Source: Caulobacteraceae bacterium (GTDB taxonomy: Bacteria; Pseudomonadota; Alphaproteobacteria; Caulobacterales; Caulobacteraceae). From it: DNA of 64,000 nt. Under the pieces are notes generated by a model. It saw only the letters and a list, made by a program, of their open reading frames with translations. It made no database searches and had not been told where the DNA came from. Both the position numbers and the translations under genes were made by a program. The stretch is taken from NCBI GenBank assembly GCA_019695035.1, contig JAIBAU010000015.1, forward strand, positions 1 to 64,000, given 5' to 3'. Positions 52,491 through 61,304 of this stretch are shown here, piece after piece. Each line of letters begins with the position of its first letter. Within the stretch, counting starts at the first letter, position 1.

Positions 52491-53354
52491 GTGAGGGGGC
52501 CGGGGCCAGTTTCGAGGGCAGGCGAACTCTCCCGACGCCTGTTGCTGGCCGGCGGCCTGGGGGCCGCTGCGGCCCCGGCCCGGGCCGCCGCCAACGTCCG
52601 TCTCGAGGGCCAGCCCGTGCAGGGCGGCTACGTCGTGGGATGGACCCAGCCGGGCGCGCAAATCTACGTCAACGGCGAACGGTGCGCGCCCGCCTCGCGC
52701 CGCGGGGCCTTCGTGATCGGCTTCGACCGCGACGAGCCCCCCGCCTGCCTGCTGGAGGTGCACGACCGCGGCGAGGTGTTCCGGCGCACCCTGACGGTAG
52801 CGCGCGGGACTTTCGGCGTGCAGCGCATCGACGGGGTGCCTCAGGACACGGTCACCCCCACCGACCCCGCGCTGCTGGCCCGTATCCGCACCGAGTCCGC
52901 GATGAAGCAGGAGGCCTACGCCTCGATCTCGCCGGACGATCCGTTCGCCGACGGCTTCTCCTGGCCGCTGAAGAAGTTCCGCAACTCCTCCAAGTTCGGC
53001 AACCAGCGCATCCTCAACGGCGTGCCCAACCGGCCCCACTACGGCTACGACATGGCCGCCCCCGCCGGGACGCCCATCCTCAGTCCTGCCGGAGGCGTCG
53101 TCGTCTTCGCCCGCCCGCGCATGCACTACGAGGGCGGGCTGACGATGATCGATCACGGCGTGGGACTGGTGTGCGCCTACCTGCACCAGTCGAAACAGCT
53201 GGTGAAAACCGGCGACCGCGTGCTGCGCGGACAGACCATCGGCGAAGTGGGGATGACCGGCCGCGCGACCGGCCCGCACCTGTGCTGGCGCCTGACCTGG
53301 CGGGGCCGGCACCTCGACCCCTCATTATGGGTAGGGGCGCGTCGACCCGTTTGA
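52491..53354 (+). CDS. M23-family peptidase, exported, with an HxC variant of the zinc motif
   Basis: A 287-residue LytM-type peptidase that would cleave peptidoglycan peptides. The start is GTG at 52491, 4 nt after DUF2093; a twin-arginine-like signal SRRLLLAGGLGAAAAPARA follows. Zinc ligands H183 and D187 (PHYGYD) are visible and H232 (YLHQSK) is in place. The last motif, normally HxH, is H263-L-C265 (GPHLCWRL). The Cys stands where the third ligand His is expected, so it may bind zinc through Cys or be inactive. An N-terminal beta domain (about 35-110) precedes the catalytic one. Confidence 0.88.
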   Translation: MRGPGPVSRAGELSRRLLLAGGLGAAAAPARAAANVRLEGQPVQGGYVVGWTQPGAQIYVNGERCAPASRRGAFVIGFDRDEPPACLLEVHDRGEVFRRTLTVARGTFGVQRIDGVPQDTVTPTDPALLARIRTESAMKQEAYASISPDDPFADGFSWPLKKFRNSSKFGNQRILNGVPNRPHYGYDMAAPAGTPILSPAGGVVVFARPRMHYEGGLTMIDHGVGLVCAYLHQSKQLVKTGDRVLRGQTIGEVGMTGRATGPHLCWRLTWRGRHLDPSLWVGARRPV

Positions 53355-53408
53355 CGGCAAGTAACTAGTTTTTAAGGCGGACTATTCCCTGATAGCGGCG
53401 AATTGTCG

Positions 53409-53437
53409 CGGTTGTGCGCGCGGCGTTTGCACAACCG
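53409..53437. promoter_or_regulatory. Inverted repeat upstream of the response regulator gene
   Basis: A perfect 9-bp inverted repeat, CGGTTGTGC / GCACAACCG, with an 11-nt centre lies 16 nt before the response regulator ATG. It could be an operator or an RNA hairpin affecting translation. It might also end the M23 gene transcript, although only a short TTT follows. Confidence 0.45.
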
Positions 53438-53453
53438 TTTGTAGGATTTCCGC

Positions 53454-53963
53454 ATGTCGGCGCTTGAATCGTTGAATGTCCTGCTGGTCGACGACAACCA
53501 GCACATGAGGGCCATCGTCTCGGCGATCCTCAAGGGCGCCGGGATCGGCCGCAGCTACGAGGTCAGCGACGGGGCGGAGGCGCTGCGCACCCTGCGCGAA
53601 CGGCAGGTCGACCTGGCCATCGTGGACTTCAACATGTTTCCGCTGGACGGGGTCGAGTTCACCCGACTGGTGCGCAACGCGCCCGACAGCGCCAACCCCT
53701 TCCTGCCCATCATCATGATGACCGGCCACGCCGAGCGGGCGCGGGTGTGCGAGGCGCGCGACGCCGGCGTCACCGAATTCATCGTCAAGCCGGTCACCGC
53801 CAACTCGGTGCTGAGCCGCATCCAGGCGGTGATCTTCAAGCCTCGCCCCTTCGTTCGCAGCGAGACCTACAACGGCCCCTGCCGCCGGCGCGTCGTCGAT
53901 CCGAAGTACGCCGGCCCCTGGCGTCGGGCGAGCGACGAAGAACGGGCCGAAAGCGCGGCCTGA
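53454..53963 (+). CDS. Single-domain response regulator (CheY-like)
   Basis: A 169-residue receiver-domain protein without an output domain. The acidic pocket is D13-D14 (VDDNQ), the phosphoacceptor is D58 (LAIVDFNMFPLDG), with T in MMTGHAE and K in FIVKPVTANS. The C-terminal 40 residues (RPFVRSETYNGPCRRRVV and YAGPWRRAS) form a short, basic tail of a kind I recall in a group of alphaproteobacterial regulators. No sensor kinase is adjacent, so the partner kinase is unknown. The gene has its own 99-bp upstream region with an inverted repeat. Confidence 0.92.
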   Translation: MSALESLNVLLVDDNQHMRAIVSAILKGAGIGRSYEVSDGAEALRTLRERQVDLAIVDFNMFPLDGVEFTRLVRNAPDSANPFLPIIMMTGHAERARVCEARDAGVTEFIVKPVTANSVLSRIQAVIFKPRPFVRSETYNGPCRRRVVDPKYAGPWRRASDEERAESAA

Positions 53964-53969
53964 GGTCGT

Positions 53970-54923
53970 TCAGGCCTTGCCAGCCGCGCGCCGCCGCAAA
54001 CGCTCGCGCCGCTTCGCGTCCCCGCCCGGATAGTCCTCGCGCCGCCAGCGCCGGTGCACCCAGAACCAGCCCTCGGGGCGGACGCGGATGACGTCCTCCA
54101 GGAAGGCGTTGATGCGCAGGGTGCCGGCGACGATGTCGGCCTCGGTGTCGCCGGTCTTCTCCAGCATGATCGGCTCGCCCACCGTCATGCGGAACCGCGC
54201 GCCCTCCAGCCGCTCGATCGACAGCGGCTGGACCGGCAGGCCGTAGTGGAGCGCCATGCGCGCCGCGCCGGGCATGGTCGGCGCAGGCTTGCCGAAGAAG
54301 GGCGCGTCGACGCCGCGGGAGTCCTTCTGGTCGATGAGGATGGCCAGCGAGGTGCCGCGGCGCAGCGACAGCATCAGGTCGCGCCCGCCCTTGCCCTTGG
54401 GCGACAGCAGGGTGATCCCGTACCGGGCCCGTCCCTCCACGATGCGGCGGTTGACGTAGGGATTGTTGGTCGGCCGGTAGGCGACGTGGGCCTCGATGCC
54501 GGCCGAGAACAGCGCCACCATCATCACTTCCCAGTTGGCGAAGTGGCCGGAGACGAAGATCACGGGTTTGCCCGACGCCTTGATGGCGGCCAGCCGCTCG
54601 GCGCCGACGATCTCGACCCGCCCGCTTTCGGGATTGATGCGGTCCATCAGCACGAACTCGGCGAAGGTCCGCCCGATGTTGTCCCAGATGGCCGGCAGCA
54701 GGGCCCGCCGCTCGGCCTCGCTCATCTGCGGAAAAGCGAAGCCCAGGTTGGTCAGGGCGACTTTCTGGTTCGGCGACAGCGGCCCCAGGGTGCGCAGCAG
54801 CCAGCCTCCGAAGGCCGAGGCCCAATCCACCGGCAGGGCCCGCAGCAGGGCGCGCATCAGGTCATAGCCGACCGCCTGCAGGCGCCAGCTCAGGTCTTCC
54901 AGAAACGTGGGCGTATCGGCCAA
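53970..54923 (-). CDS. LpxL/HtrB-family lysophospholipid (lauroyl) acyltransferase
   Basis: A 317-residue late lipid A acyltransferase of the LpxL/HtrB/MsbB family, an inner-membrane enzyme adding secondary acyl chains. The catalytic HX4E is H127-FANW-E132 in SGHFANWE, followed by YRPTNNPYVNR and ILIDQKDSRG. The start is TTG at 54921-54923, 4 nt after the upstream SDR stop, so translation is presumably coupled. Whether it acts on lipid A or on ornithine/other lipids is not decidable by eye. It is away from the other lipid A genes. Confidence 0.88.
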   Translation of the reverse strand: MADTPTFLEDLSWRLQAVGYDLMRALLRALPVDWASAFGGWLLRTLGPLSPNQKVALTNLGFAFPQMSEAERRALLPAIWDNIGRTFAEFVLMDRINPESGRVEIVGAERLAAIKASGKPVIFVSGHFANWEVMMVALFSAGIEAHVAYRPTNNPYVNRRIVEGRARYGITLLSPKGKGGRDLMLSLRRGTSLAILIDQKDSRGVDAPFFGKPAPTMPGAARMALHYGLPVQPLSIERLEGARFRMTVGEPIMLEKTGDTEADIVAGTLRINAFLEDVIRVRPEGWFWVHRRWRREDYPGGDAKRRERLRRRAAGKA

Positions 54924-54927
54924 TCGC

Positions 54928-55698
54928 CTAGCCCGCGATGGTGACGCCGCCGTCCACCACCAGCGCCTGACCGGTCATGAAGGTGGAGGCGGGCGAAGCC
55001 AGGTAGACGGCGGCGCCGGCGATCTCGTCGGGCTGGCCAATGCGCTTCAGGGGTGCGGGTTCGGTGGCCCGCTTGAGGATCTCCGGGTTCTCCCAGAGGT
55101 AGCGTGCGAAGTCCGTCTGCACGAGGCCCGGCGCGATGGCGTTGACGCGTACGTTGGAGGGGCCGAACTCGACCGCCAGGTTGCGCACCAGCTGGAAATC
55201 CGCGGCCTTGGAGATGTTGTAGGCGCCCAGCACCGCGTTGCCTTTCAGCCCCCCGATGGACGAGACCACGATGATCGAGCCGTCGCGTCGGGCGACCATC
55301 TCGGGCGCCACCATGGAGATGAGCCAGTGGTTCGAGACGATGTTGTTCTGCAGGATCTTGCCGAACTGGTCGTCGGTGATGCCCCCCATTGGCCCGGCGT
55401 AGGGATTGGTGGCGGCGTTGCAGACCAGGATGTCGATCTGGCCGAAGGCTTCACGCGTGCGGTCGACCAGGTTCTGAAGCTCGTCCTTGGAGGCGATGTT
55501 GGCCGGGACCCAGATGGCGCGGCCCTCGCCGTGCCGGGCGTTGATGGCGTCGGCGACCTCTTCGCAGGGCTGGGGCTTGCGCGAAGAGATGACAACGCGC
55601 GCGCCGTGCTCGGCCAGTCGCTCGGCGATGGCGCGCCCGATGCCCTTCGATGAGCCGGTGACGATCGCGACCTTGCCGGTCAGGTCGAACAGTTCCAT
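54928..55698 (-). CDS. Short-chain dehydrogenase/reductase
   Basis: A 256-residue SDR oxidoreductase. The coenzyme motif is TGSSKGIG (residues 14-21), the NNAG-type motif is NAAT (94-97), the catalytic triad S146/S147-Y160-K164 lies in VSSIGGLKGNAVLGAYNISK, and the end PASTFMTGQALVVDGG is typical. The start is ATG 55696-55698; a GTG three codons upstream is possible. It forms a unit with the LpxL-type acyltransferase downstream. The substrate is unknown. Confidence 0.92.
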   Translation of the reverse strand: MELFDLTGKVAIVTGSSKGIGRAIAERLAEHGARVVISSRKPQPCEEVADAINARHGEGRAIWVPANIASKDELQNLVDRTREAFGQIDILVCNAATNPYAGPMGGITDDQFGKILQNNIVSNHWLISMVAPEMVARRDGSIIVVSSIGGLKGNAVLGAYNISKAADFQLVRNLAVEFGPSNVRVNAIAPGLVQTDFARYLWENPEILKRATEPAPLKRIGQPDEIAGAAVYLASPASTFMTGQALVVDGGVTIAG

Positions 55699-55766
55699 GT
55701 GACGCACCCTTTTCCGCCTGCGGGCTTGATATACTGTTGTGTGGCTGATTCCAGCCGGGCGGGCCT

Positions 55767-57032
55767 ATGCGCAAGATCACCCAACTGCTGTTGATGGGCG
55801 CGTACCTGTTCATCGCGCTGACCGCCGCGGCCCTGCTGTGGCGCGGCGGAGCCGGCTGGGGCGCGGGCACCGCGGCGCTGATGGGGTCGCTCGGCCTCTT
55901 GTTCGCCGCCCATGCGATGTTCGCCGGAGCCTCGGCGCGGTCCGCACTGCAGAAGGACATCGAATCGATTCGCGAGGCGCACCGGCTGCTCGCGGACGCG
56001 CTGGAAACCACCCAGGACGCCGTCAACGCCCTGGCCGACCGCGTCGAGCAGGCGGCGGTGCAGCGTTCCGAGGACCTCTCGGGCGAGGTGCGCATGCTGG
56101 AGGATCTGGTCCACCGCATGGGCCAGGACCTGGAAGCGCGGCTGGCGGGCATCACCCACGCGCCGGTGCACACGCACGAGGGCCGCCGCTCGCGCCAGCA
56201 GGCCGCCCTGCTCGAGACGGTGCGCGAGGCGCTGGCCGAGGGCCGCGTCGACCTCTACCTGCAGCCCGTGGTCGGGCTGCCGCAACGGCGCACGGTCTTC
56301 TACGAAAGCTTCTCGCGCCTGCGCGACGACACCGGCCGGGTGATGATGCCGGCCGAATACCTGGCCGTGGCCGAGCCTGAGGGCCTCGTCACCGCCATCG
56401 ACAACCTGTTGCTGTTCCGCTGCGTCCAGATCGTGCGCCGCCTGGCGAAGACCGACCGCAAGGTGGGCATCTTCTGCAACGTCTCGCTGGCGTCGCTGGG
56501 CGACGAGGTGTTCTTCCCGCAGTTCCTGGAATTCCTGCAGGAGAACCGGGACCTCGCCGGAGCCCTGATCTTCGAGCTGGGCCAGGCGGCCTTCGAGGCG
56601 CGCGGCGCCAATGAGGCGCGCAACATGGCCAAGCTGGCGGACCTCGGCTTCCGCTTCTCGCTGGACAAGGTCCAGACCCTGGACCTGGACTTCGCCGACC
56701 TGCAGCGTTCGGACGTGAAGTTCCTCAAGATCGGGGCGGACCTGCTGCTGGAGCAGCTGCTCGACATCGACGGCGAGCCGGCCCTGCGCGAACTGAAGGA
56801 CATCCACGCCGCGGATTTCGCCAACCTGACCCGCCGTTACGGCGTCGAGGTGATCGCCGAGAAGATCGAGGCCGAGCGCCAGGTGCCGGACATCCTCGAG
56901 CTCGAGATCGCCTACGGCCAGGGTCACCTGTTCGGCGAGCCGCGCGCCATCAAGGACCAGGTGCTGGCCGAGGCGGATCCGCCCGCCGACTTCATGCGCC
57001 ACACCCTGCAGATGCAGCGTCGGCGGGCCTGA
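55767..57032 (+). CDS. tipF: TipF-like membrane protein with a degenerate EAL domain
   Basis: A 421-residue protein with two N-terminal helices (about 7-25 and 33-53), a coiled-coil region (about 60-128) and a C-terminal EAL-type domain (about 145-405). The same architecture is known for TipF, the c-di-GMP receptor that positions the flagellum in Caulobacter. The EAL motif itself is E180-S-F. Normal catalytic stretches are altered: DDFG is LDKV, and only the CNVS and AEKIE parts are kept. The domain is therefore expected to bind but not to cleave c-di-GMP. No flagellar gene is adjacent in the window, so the name is by similarity. Confidence 0.75.
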   Translation: MRKITQLLLMGAYLFIALTAAALLWRGGAGWGAGTAALMGSLGLLFAAHAMFAGASARSALQKDIESIREAHRLLADALETTQDAVNALADRVEQAAVQRSEDLSGEVRMLEDLVHRMGQDLEARLAGITHAPVHTHEGRRSRQQAALLETVREALAEGRVDLYLQPVVGLPQRRTVFYESFSRLRDDTGRVMMPAEYLAVAEPEGLVTAIDNLLLFRCVQIVRRLAKTDRKVGIFCNVSLASLGDEVFFPQFLEFLQENRDLAGALIFELGQAAFEARGANEARNMAKLADLGFRFSLDKVQTLDLDFADLQRSDVKFLKIGADLLLEQLLDIDGEPALRELKDIHAADFANLTRRYGVEVIAEKIEAERQVPDILELEIAYGQGHLFGEPRAIKDQVLAEADPPADFMRHTLQMQRRRA

Positions 57033-57041
57033 GGCGGCTCC

Positions 57042-57422
57042 TCAGGCGCGGTCGCGGATATCCTGGCCGAATACGAACCAGTTGCCGTCCGGGCCGATGA
57101 CGCCGAATTCGCGCTGCCGGTAGGGCTGGTCGCAGGGTCCGAAGACATCGTCGGGCGGCAGCCGGTCGAGCCGCGGCTTCAGTTCCGCATAGAGCGCGTC
57201 CACGTCGGCCACGTCGACGTAATGGGCGTAGCGGCGGTTGCCCGGCGGGGCGAAGTCCTCCTCGGTATTGCCCATCATCCGGATCGCCGCCCGGTCACGG
57301 CACAGGTAGCAGTAGTTGGGCAGTTCGAAGTCGGCGGTGAAGCCCAGCACCTCGACGAAGAACCGCTTGCCCGCCTCGAAGTCCGGCACGCGCATGAAGG
57401 GGGTGATCTGATAGAGAGTCAT
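57042..57422 (-). CDS. VOC-family protein (second of a pair)
   Basis: A 126-residue glyoxalase/bleomycin-resistance-type domain starting at ATG 57420-57422 ([12 protein letters not shown]). It shows the family's paired beta-alpha-beta units: PDFEAGKRFFVEVLGF, then VDVADVDALYAEL, and a C-terminal REFGVIGPDGNWFVFG. Its ATG overlaps the upstream VOC gene's stop by 1 nt (TGATG), so translation is linked. Substrate unknown. Confidence 0.9.
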   Translation of the reverse strand: MTLYQITPFMRVPDFEAGKRFFVEVLGFTADFELPNYCYLCRDRAAIRMMGNTEEDFAPPGNRRYAHYVDVADVDALYAELKPRLDRLPPDDVFGPCDQPYRQREFGVIGPDGNWFVFGQDIRDRA

Positions 57423-57760
57423 CAGCCGCCCCCGATCGAGCATTCGGCGCCCTCGGAATCGAGGAACCGGCCGATTTTCGCACCGTGCATTTCCATCGGA
57501 GGCTGGGTGAAGGTCACGCCCGCCGCCGCGCGCTCGCGATAGAACGCCTCGACGTCGGCCACCCCGAAGCCCAGCTGGACCGTGCCGGCGGGCCTGTCGG
57601 CGGTCGCCTCGTGCAGGGCCAGGGTGGTCTCCCCGGTGGCGAATTCGGTCCATTGCGGGGACTGGAACTTGGGGACCAGCTCCAGGTGGTCGCGTTGAAA
57701 GGCCACCGCGGCGTCCATGTTGTCCACGTACTTGATGGCGTAGGTCAGGCGGGTGCTCAT
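57422..57760 (-). CDS. VOC-family protein (first of a pair)
   Basis: A 112-residue VOC-domain protein; ATG 57758-57760 gives [15 protein letters not shown]. It has an [20 protein letters not shown] front half and an end with [11 protein letters not shown]. It overlaps the next VOC gene (TGATG), so the two are a translationally coupled pair. They may form a heterodimer or act on related substrates, but no substrate can be assigned. It is divergent from ada, 121 bp away. Confidence 0.9.
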   Translation of the reverse strand: MSTRLTYAIKYVDNMDAAVAFQRDHLELVPKFQSPQWTEFATGETTLALHEATADRPAGTVQLGFGVADVEAFYRERAAAGVTFTQPPMEMHGAKIGRFLDSEGAECSIGGG

Positions 57761-57881
57761 CGATCGGGAACTCCCGGATTGCGGGGCGCGATCCAACACC
57801 CGGCGGATATTGAGCGCAAGCCGCGGGAGGCGGCGCGGCGGCTGCGGACGCATGATCCTGCCAACACGAGAGGAATTGCCT

Positions 57882-58952
57882 ATGTTGGCGCTTGTGAAGC
57901 CCGAACCGACCAGCCTCGAGGACGAAGCCTGGGCCGCCTTCCAGGCGCGCGACCGCCGGCTGCGCGACCGCTATCTGATGGGCGTGAAGACGACCGGGAT
58001 CTACTGCCGCCCCGGCTGCCCCGCACGAATGCCCAACCGCGGCAACGTGAAGTTCTTCGCCTCCGCCGAGGAGGCGCGGGCCGAAGGCTATCGCGCCTGC
58101 CGGCGCTGCAAGCCCGACGAGACGGGTTCGATCTACAAGGACGCCATCGCCCGGGTCTGCCAGGCCATCGACGCGGCCGAGGAGTCGCCCCGGCTGGAGG
58201 AGATGGCGCGCATCGCCGGCCTTTCGGCCTACCACTTCCATCGGGTCTTCAAGGCCGAAACGGGCGTCACGCCGGCGGCCTACGCCGCCGCCGTCAAGGA
58301 CCGCCGCGCCAAGGCGGCGTTGGCTGGAGGGGCCAGCGTGACCGAGGCGGTGTACGACGCGGGCTACGGGGCCTCGTCGCGGTTCTACGCCAAGAGCCGG
58401 CAGCGGTTCGGCATGGCCCCGGCGCGCTGGAAGGATCGCGGCGCGGGCGAGCACATCCGCGTGGCGGTCGCCCCCTGCTCCCTGGGCCAGGTGCTGGTGG
58501 CGACCACTGACCGGGGCGTCTGCGCCGTCGAGCTGGGCGAGGATCGCGGCCGCATGCTCGACTGGTTCCGCGAGCGGTTCTCCGCCGCCGAGATCGAGGT
58601 CGACGAGACCGGCCTGCAGGGCGCCGTGGCCGCGGTGGTCGCGATGATCGAGCATCCCGCCGAGGCCGCCGCCGCCGACCTGCCGCTGGACGTGCGCGGC
58701 ACCGCCTTCCAGCAGAGGGTGTGGGACGCCCTGCGACGGATCCCGCGCGGCGAGGTCTGGACCTACGGCCAGCTGGCGGAGCATCTCGGCTACCCCCGGG
58801 CGGCGCGCGCCGTGGGGGCCGCCTGCGGCCAGAACCGGGTGGCGGTGATCATCCCCTGCCACCGGGTGGTCGGCTCGAACGGCAGCCTGACCGGCTTCGC
58901 CTACGGCGTCGAGCGCAAGGAAGCCCTGCTGAAGCGCGAGGGCGCTCGATAG
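57882..58952 (+). CDS. ada: Ada: methylphosphotriester/O6-methylguanine-DNA methyltransferase and transcription activator
   Basis: A 356-residue three-part protein: an N-terminal zinc domain that takes methyl groups from phosphotriesters, with C42, C46, C73 and C76 (YCRPGC and CRRC); an AraC-type helix-turn-helix (about 90-180); and a C-terminal alkylguanine transferase with acceptor C326 in IIPCHRVVG. On methylation Ada activates its own adaptive-response regulon. ATG 57882 was chosen for GAGAGG upstream; ATG 57852 would add 10 residues. No alkB is next to it. Confidence 0.95.
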   Translation: MLALVKPEPTSLEDEAWAAFQARDRRLRDRYLMGVKTTGIYCRPGCPARMPNRGNVKFFASAEEARAEGYRACRRCKPDETGSIYKDAIARVCQAIDAAEESPRLEEMARIAGLSAYHFHRVFKAETGVTPAAYAAAVKDRRAKAALAGGASVTEAVYDAGYGASSRFYAKSRQRFGMAPARWKDRGAGEHIRVAVAPCSLGQVLVATTDRGVCAVELGEDRGRMLDWFRERFSAAEIEVDETGLQGAVAAVVAMIEHPAEAAAADLPLDVRGTAFQQRVWDALRRIPRGEVWTYGQLAEHLGYPRAARAVGAACGQNRVAVIIPCHRVVGSNGSLTGFAYGVERKEALLKREGAR

Positions 58953-59004
58953 GCGAGGCGGCGGCGCGGTTGACCTCGGCCCGCCGCTCCCCTACCCGCG
59001 CCGC

Positions 59005-59874
59005 ATGAGCGCACCCACCGTCATCGCCGGCCTGTCCGAGATCGCCGACCAGTACGACGCCGTCCTGTCGGATGTCTGGGGCGTGATCCACAACGGGCGG
59101 GAGAGCTTCCCCGAGGCCTGCGAGGCGCTGATCGAGTTCGGGCGGCGGCGCGGACCGGTCGTGCTCATCTCCAACGTGCCCCGCCCGGCCCGATTCGTGC
59201 TGAGCCAGCTCAAGGAGCTGGGTGTCCCGCGCGAGACCTGGTCCGGCTTCATCGCCTCCGGCGACGCGACCTTCGCCGAGCTGGTCAAGCGCGCCCCTGG
59301 CCCGGCCTGGGCGGTGGGACCGGCTCGGGACGCAGGCCTCTACGAGGGTTCGGGCGTCGACCTGACCGAGATTCCCGAGCACGCCGGATTCATCTCCTGC
59401 ACGGGACTCTTCGACGACGACGTCGAGACGCCCGAGGACTACCGCGACCGGCTGCAGATCTGCGCCGACCGCGGGCTGGAGATGGTCTGCGCCAACCCCG
59501 ACCGCGTGGTCCAGCGCGGCGACAAGATGATCTGGTGCGCCGGGGCGCTGGCCGATCTCTATGAGACCCTGGGCGGCAAGGTGCTGATGGCCGGCAAGCC
59601 GTTCAGCCCCATCTACGACCTCTGCTACGCCGAGGTGAACCGGCTGGCCGGACGCGATGTGCCCCGGGACCGCATCCTGGCGATCGGCGACGGCGTGCAG
59701 ACCGACGTCGCCGGCGCCAACCGGCAGGCGCTCGACCTGCTGTTCGTGGCGGGCGGCATCCATGCGGCTGAACTGGCGGGGGCGGACGGGGCCATGGCGG
59801 CGGACCGGGTCGAGGCCTTCCTCTCGGCGCGCGGGGCGCATTCGAAATGGGCCGGCGGCGACCTCAGGTGGTGA
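59005..59874 (+). CDS. TIGR01459-type HAD-superfamily hydrolase
   Basis: A 289-residue phosphatase-like protein. The first HAD motif is LSDVWGVIHNG (D23), the second is ISNVPR, and the late Asp block is GDGVQTDVAGAN near residue 230. This group (TIGR01459, similar to sugar-phosphate phosphatases of the NagD type) is common in alphaproteobacteria. The natural substrate is unknown. It is followed after 31 nt by a MaoC gene. Confidence 0.9.
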   Translation: MSAPTVIAGLSEIADQYDAVLSDVWGVIHNGRESFPEACEALIEFGRRRGPVVLISNVPRPARFVLSQLKELGVPRETWSGFIASGDATFAELVKRAPGPAWAVGPARDAGLYEGSGVDLTEIPEHAGFISCTGLFDDDVETPEDYRDRLQICADRGLEMVCANPDRVVQRGDKMIWCAGALADLYETLGGKVLMAGKPFSPIYDLCYAEVNRLAGRDVPRDRILAIGDGVQTDVAGANRQALDLLFVAGGIHAAELAGADGAMAADRVEAFLSARGAHSKWAGGDLRW

Positions 59875-59905
59875 CCTCGCGCTGTTACAGGGTTACACCC
59901 TCTCC

Positions 59906-60355
59906 ATGACCAGGCCCCGCCTCGACGGCTACATTCTCGACGAGCTCAGCGTCGGCATGACCGCCGAGCTGTCGCGCGACATCACCGAGGAGCGCATCCA
60001 GCGCTTCGCCGAGGCGTCGGACGACTTCAACCCGGTGCACATGGACGAGGCGTTCGCCTCCAAGACCGCCTACCGCGGCCGTATCGCCCACGGCCTCCTC
60101 TCGGCTTCCTTCGTCTCGGCCGTGGTGGGAACCCTGCTGCCGGGGCCGGGCGCGATCTACCTCCACCAGACCATGGACTTCCACAAGCCGGTGCGCATCG
60201 GCGACGTGGTGGTGGGCCGGGTGACGATCACCCACATCGATCCCGAATCGGCGCGCGTCACCCTGAAGACCGAGTGCCTGGTGAACGGCGAGGCCGTGCT
60301 GGACGGCGAGGCCGTGATCCGGGTGCCCCGCCGCCGTCGTCCCTCCCACGGGTAA
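59906..60355 (+). CDS. MaoC-family (R)-specific enoyl-CoA hydratase
   Basis: A 149-residue hot-dog-fold protein. The active-site motif is ASDDFNPVHMDEAFA (about 36-50, with the catalytic D and H), followed by IAHGLLSASFVSAV, which matches PhaJ-type hydratases. It would hydrate trans-2-enoyl-CoA. No other fatty acid or PHA genes are next to it. It is followed by ribF after 13 nt on the same strand. Confidence 0.92.
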   Translation: MTRPRLDGYILDELSVGMTAELSRDITEERIQRFAEASDDFNPVHMDEAFASKTAYRGRIAHGLLSASFVSAVVGTLLPGPGAIYLHQTMDFHKPVRIGDVVVGRVTITHIDPESARVTLKTECLVNGEAVLDGEAVIRVPRRRRPSHG

Positions 60356-60368
60356 GAAGCGAGCGGCC

Positions 60369-61304
60369 GTGAGCCTGAAGATCGTCCGCGACTGGCGGAA
60401 CCTGGGCCCCGGCGAGCGGGGCGCGGCCGTGGCCCTGGGCAATTTCGACGGCGTGCATCTGGGCCACCAGCGGGTCATCGCCGCCGCCGCCGAGGCCGCC
60501 CGCCAGACCGGCGCCCCCCTGGGCGTGGTCAGCTTCGAACCGCACCCCCGGGTTTACTTCCAGCCCGAGGCCGAGCCGTTCCGGGTGATGTCGCCGGGTC
60601 AGCAGGCGCGCGCGCTGGCGGCCCTGGGAGTGGAGCTCTTCTACGAACTGCCCTTCGCCGCCGAGATGGCCGGCATGAGCGACGCCCGGTTCGTCGAGAC
60701 GGTGCTGGTCCAAGGGCTGGGCGTCACCTGGGTTGCGGTGGGGTTCGACGTCACCTACGGCAAGGGCCGCACCGGGGGCCCGCAGGAACTCGCGGCCGCC
60801 GGCCGGGAGCAGGGCTTCGGGGTCTCGGTGGTCGAGCGGGTCGACGACTCGGGCGGGGCCAAGCTGTCCTCCACCGCCGTTCGCGACGCCCTGCACGCCG
60901 GCCGGCCCGAACAGGCCGCCGCCATCCTGGGCCGCCCCTTCGCCATCGAGGGCGAGGTGGTCCACGGCGACAAGCGCGGCCGCCAGATCGGGGTCCCTAC
61001 CGCGAACGTCCGCCTCGGCGACTACGTGCGTCCGAAATACGGAGTCTACGCTGTCCGCAGCCGGCTGCCCGACGGGCGGGTCGTGGACGGAGTCGCCAAC
61101 CTGGGCGTGCGCCCCATGTTCGAGAGCCCCGAACCGCTGCTGGAAGTCTGGCTGTTCGACTTCGAAGGCGACCTGTACGGCCAGGTCATCGAGACCGAGC
61201 TGGCCGCCTATCTTCGGCCCGAGATGTCCTTCGACTCCCTCGACGCATTGAAGCGACAGATCGACGAGGACGCCGCCAGGGCCCGGAAGGTTCTCGCCCT
61301 ATAG
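60369..61304 (+). CDS. ribF: Bifunctional riboflavin kinase/FAD synthetase
   Basis: Converts riboflavin to FMN and then to FAD. The 311-residue product has an N-terminal nucleotidyltransferase with ALGNFDGVHLGHQRVI (about 23-38) and VVSFEPHPRVYF, then KLSSTAVRDAL. The C-terminal kinase half has GVPTANV, KYGVYAV and GVANLGVRPMF. The start is GTG 60369-60371, and the end overlaps the convergent GNAT gene by 6 nt. The arrangement ribF then ileS is often conserved among bacteria, here interrupted by a small gene on the other strand. Confidence 0.95.
   Translation: MSLKIVRDWRNLGPGERGAAVALGNFDGVHLGHQRVIAAAAEAARQTGAPLGVVSFEPHPRVYFQPEAEPFRVMSPGQQARALAALGVELFYELPFAAEMAGMSDARFVETVLVQGLGVTWVAVGFDVTYGKGRTGGPQELAAAGREQGFGVSVVERVDDSGGAKLSSTAVRDALHAGRPEQAAAILGRPFAIEGEVVHGDKRGRQIGVPTANVRLGDYVRPKYGVYAVRSRLPDGRVVDGVANLGVRPMFESPEPLLEVWLFDFEGDLYGQVIETELAAYLRPEMSFDSLDALKRQIDEDAARARKVLAL

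Noticed and set aside
50613..53312. A long minus-strand frame opposite xseA and the M23 gene
   Set aside because: No recognisable domain and composition typical of the complement of GC-rich codons; xseA and the M23 peptidase explain the region.
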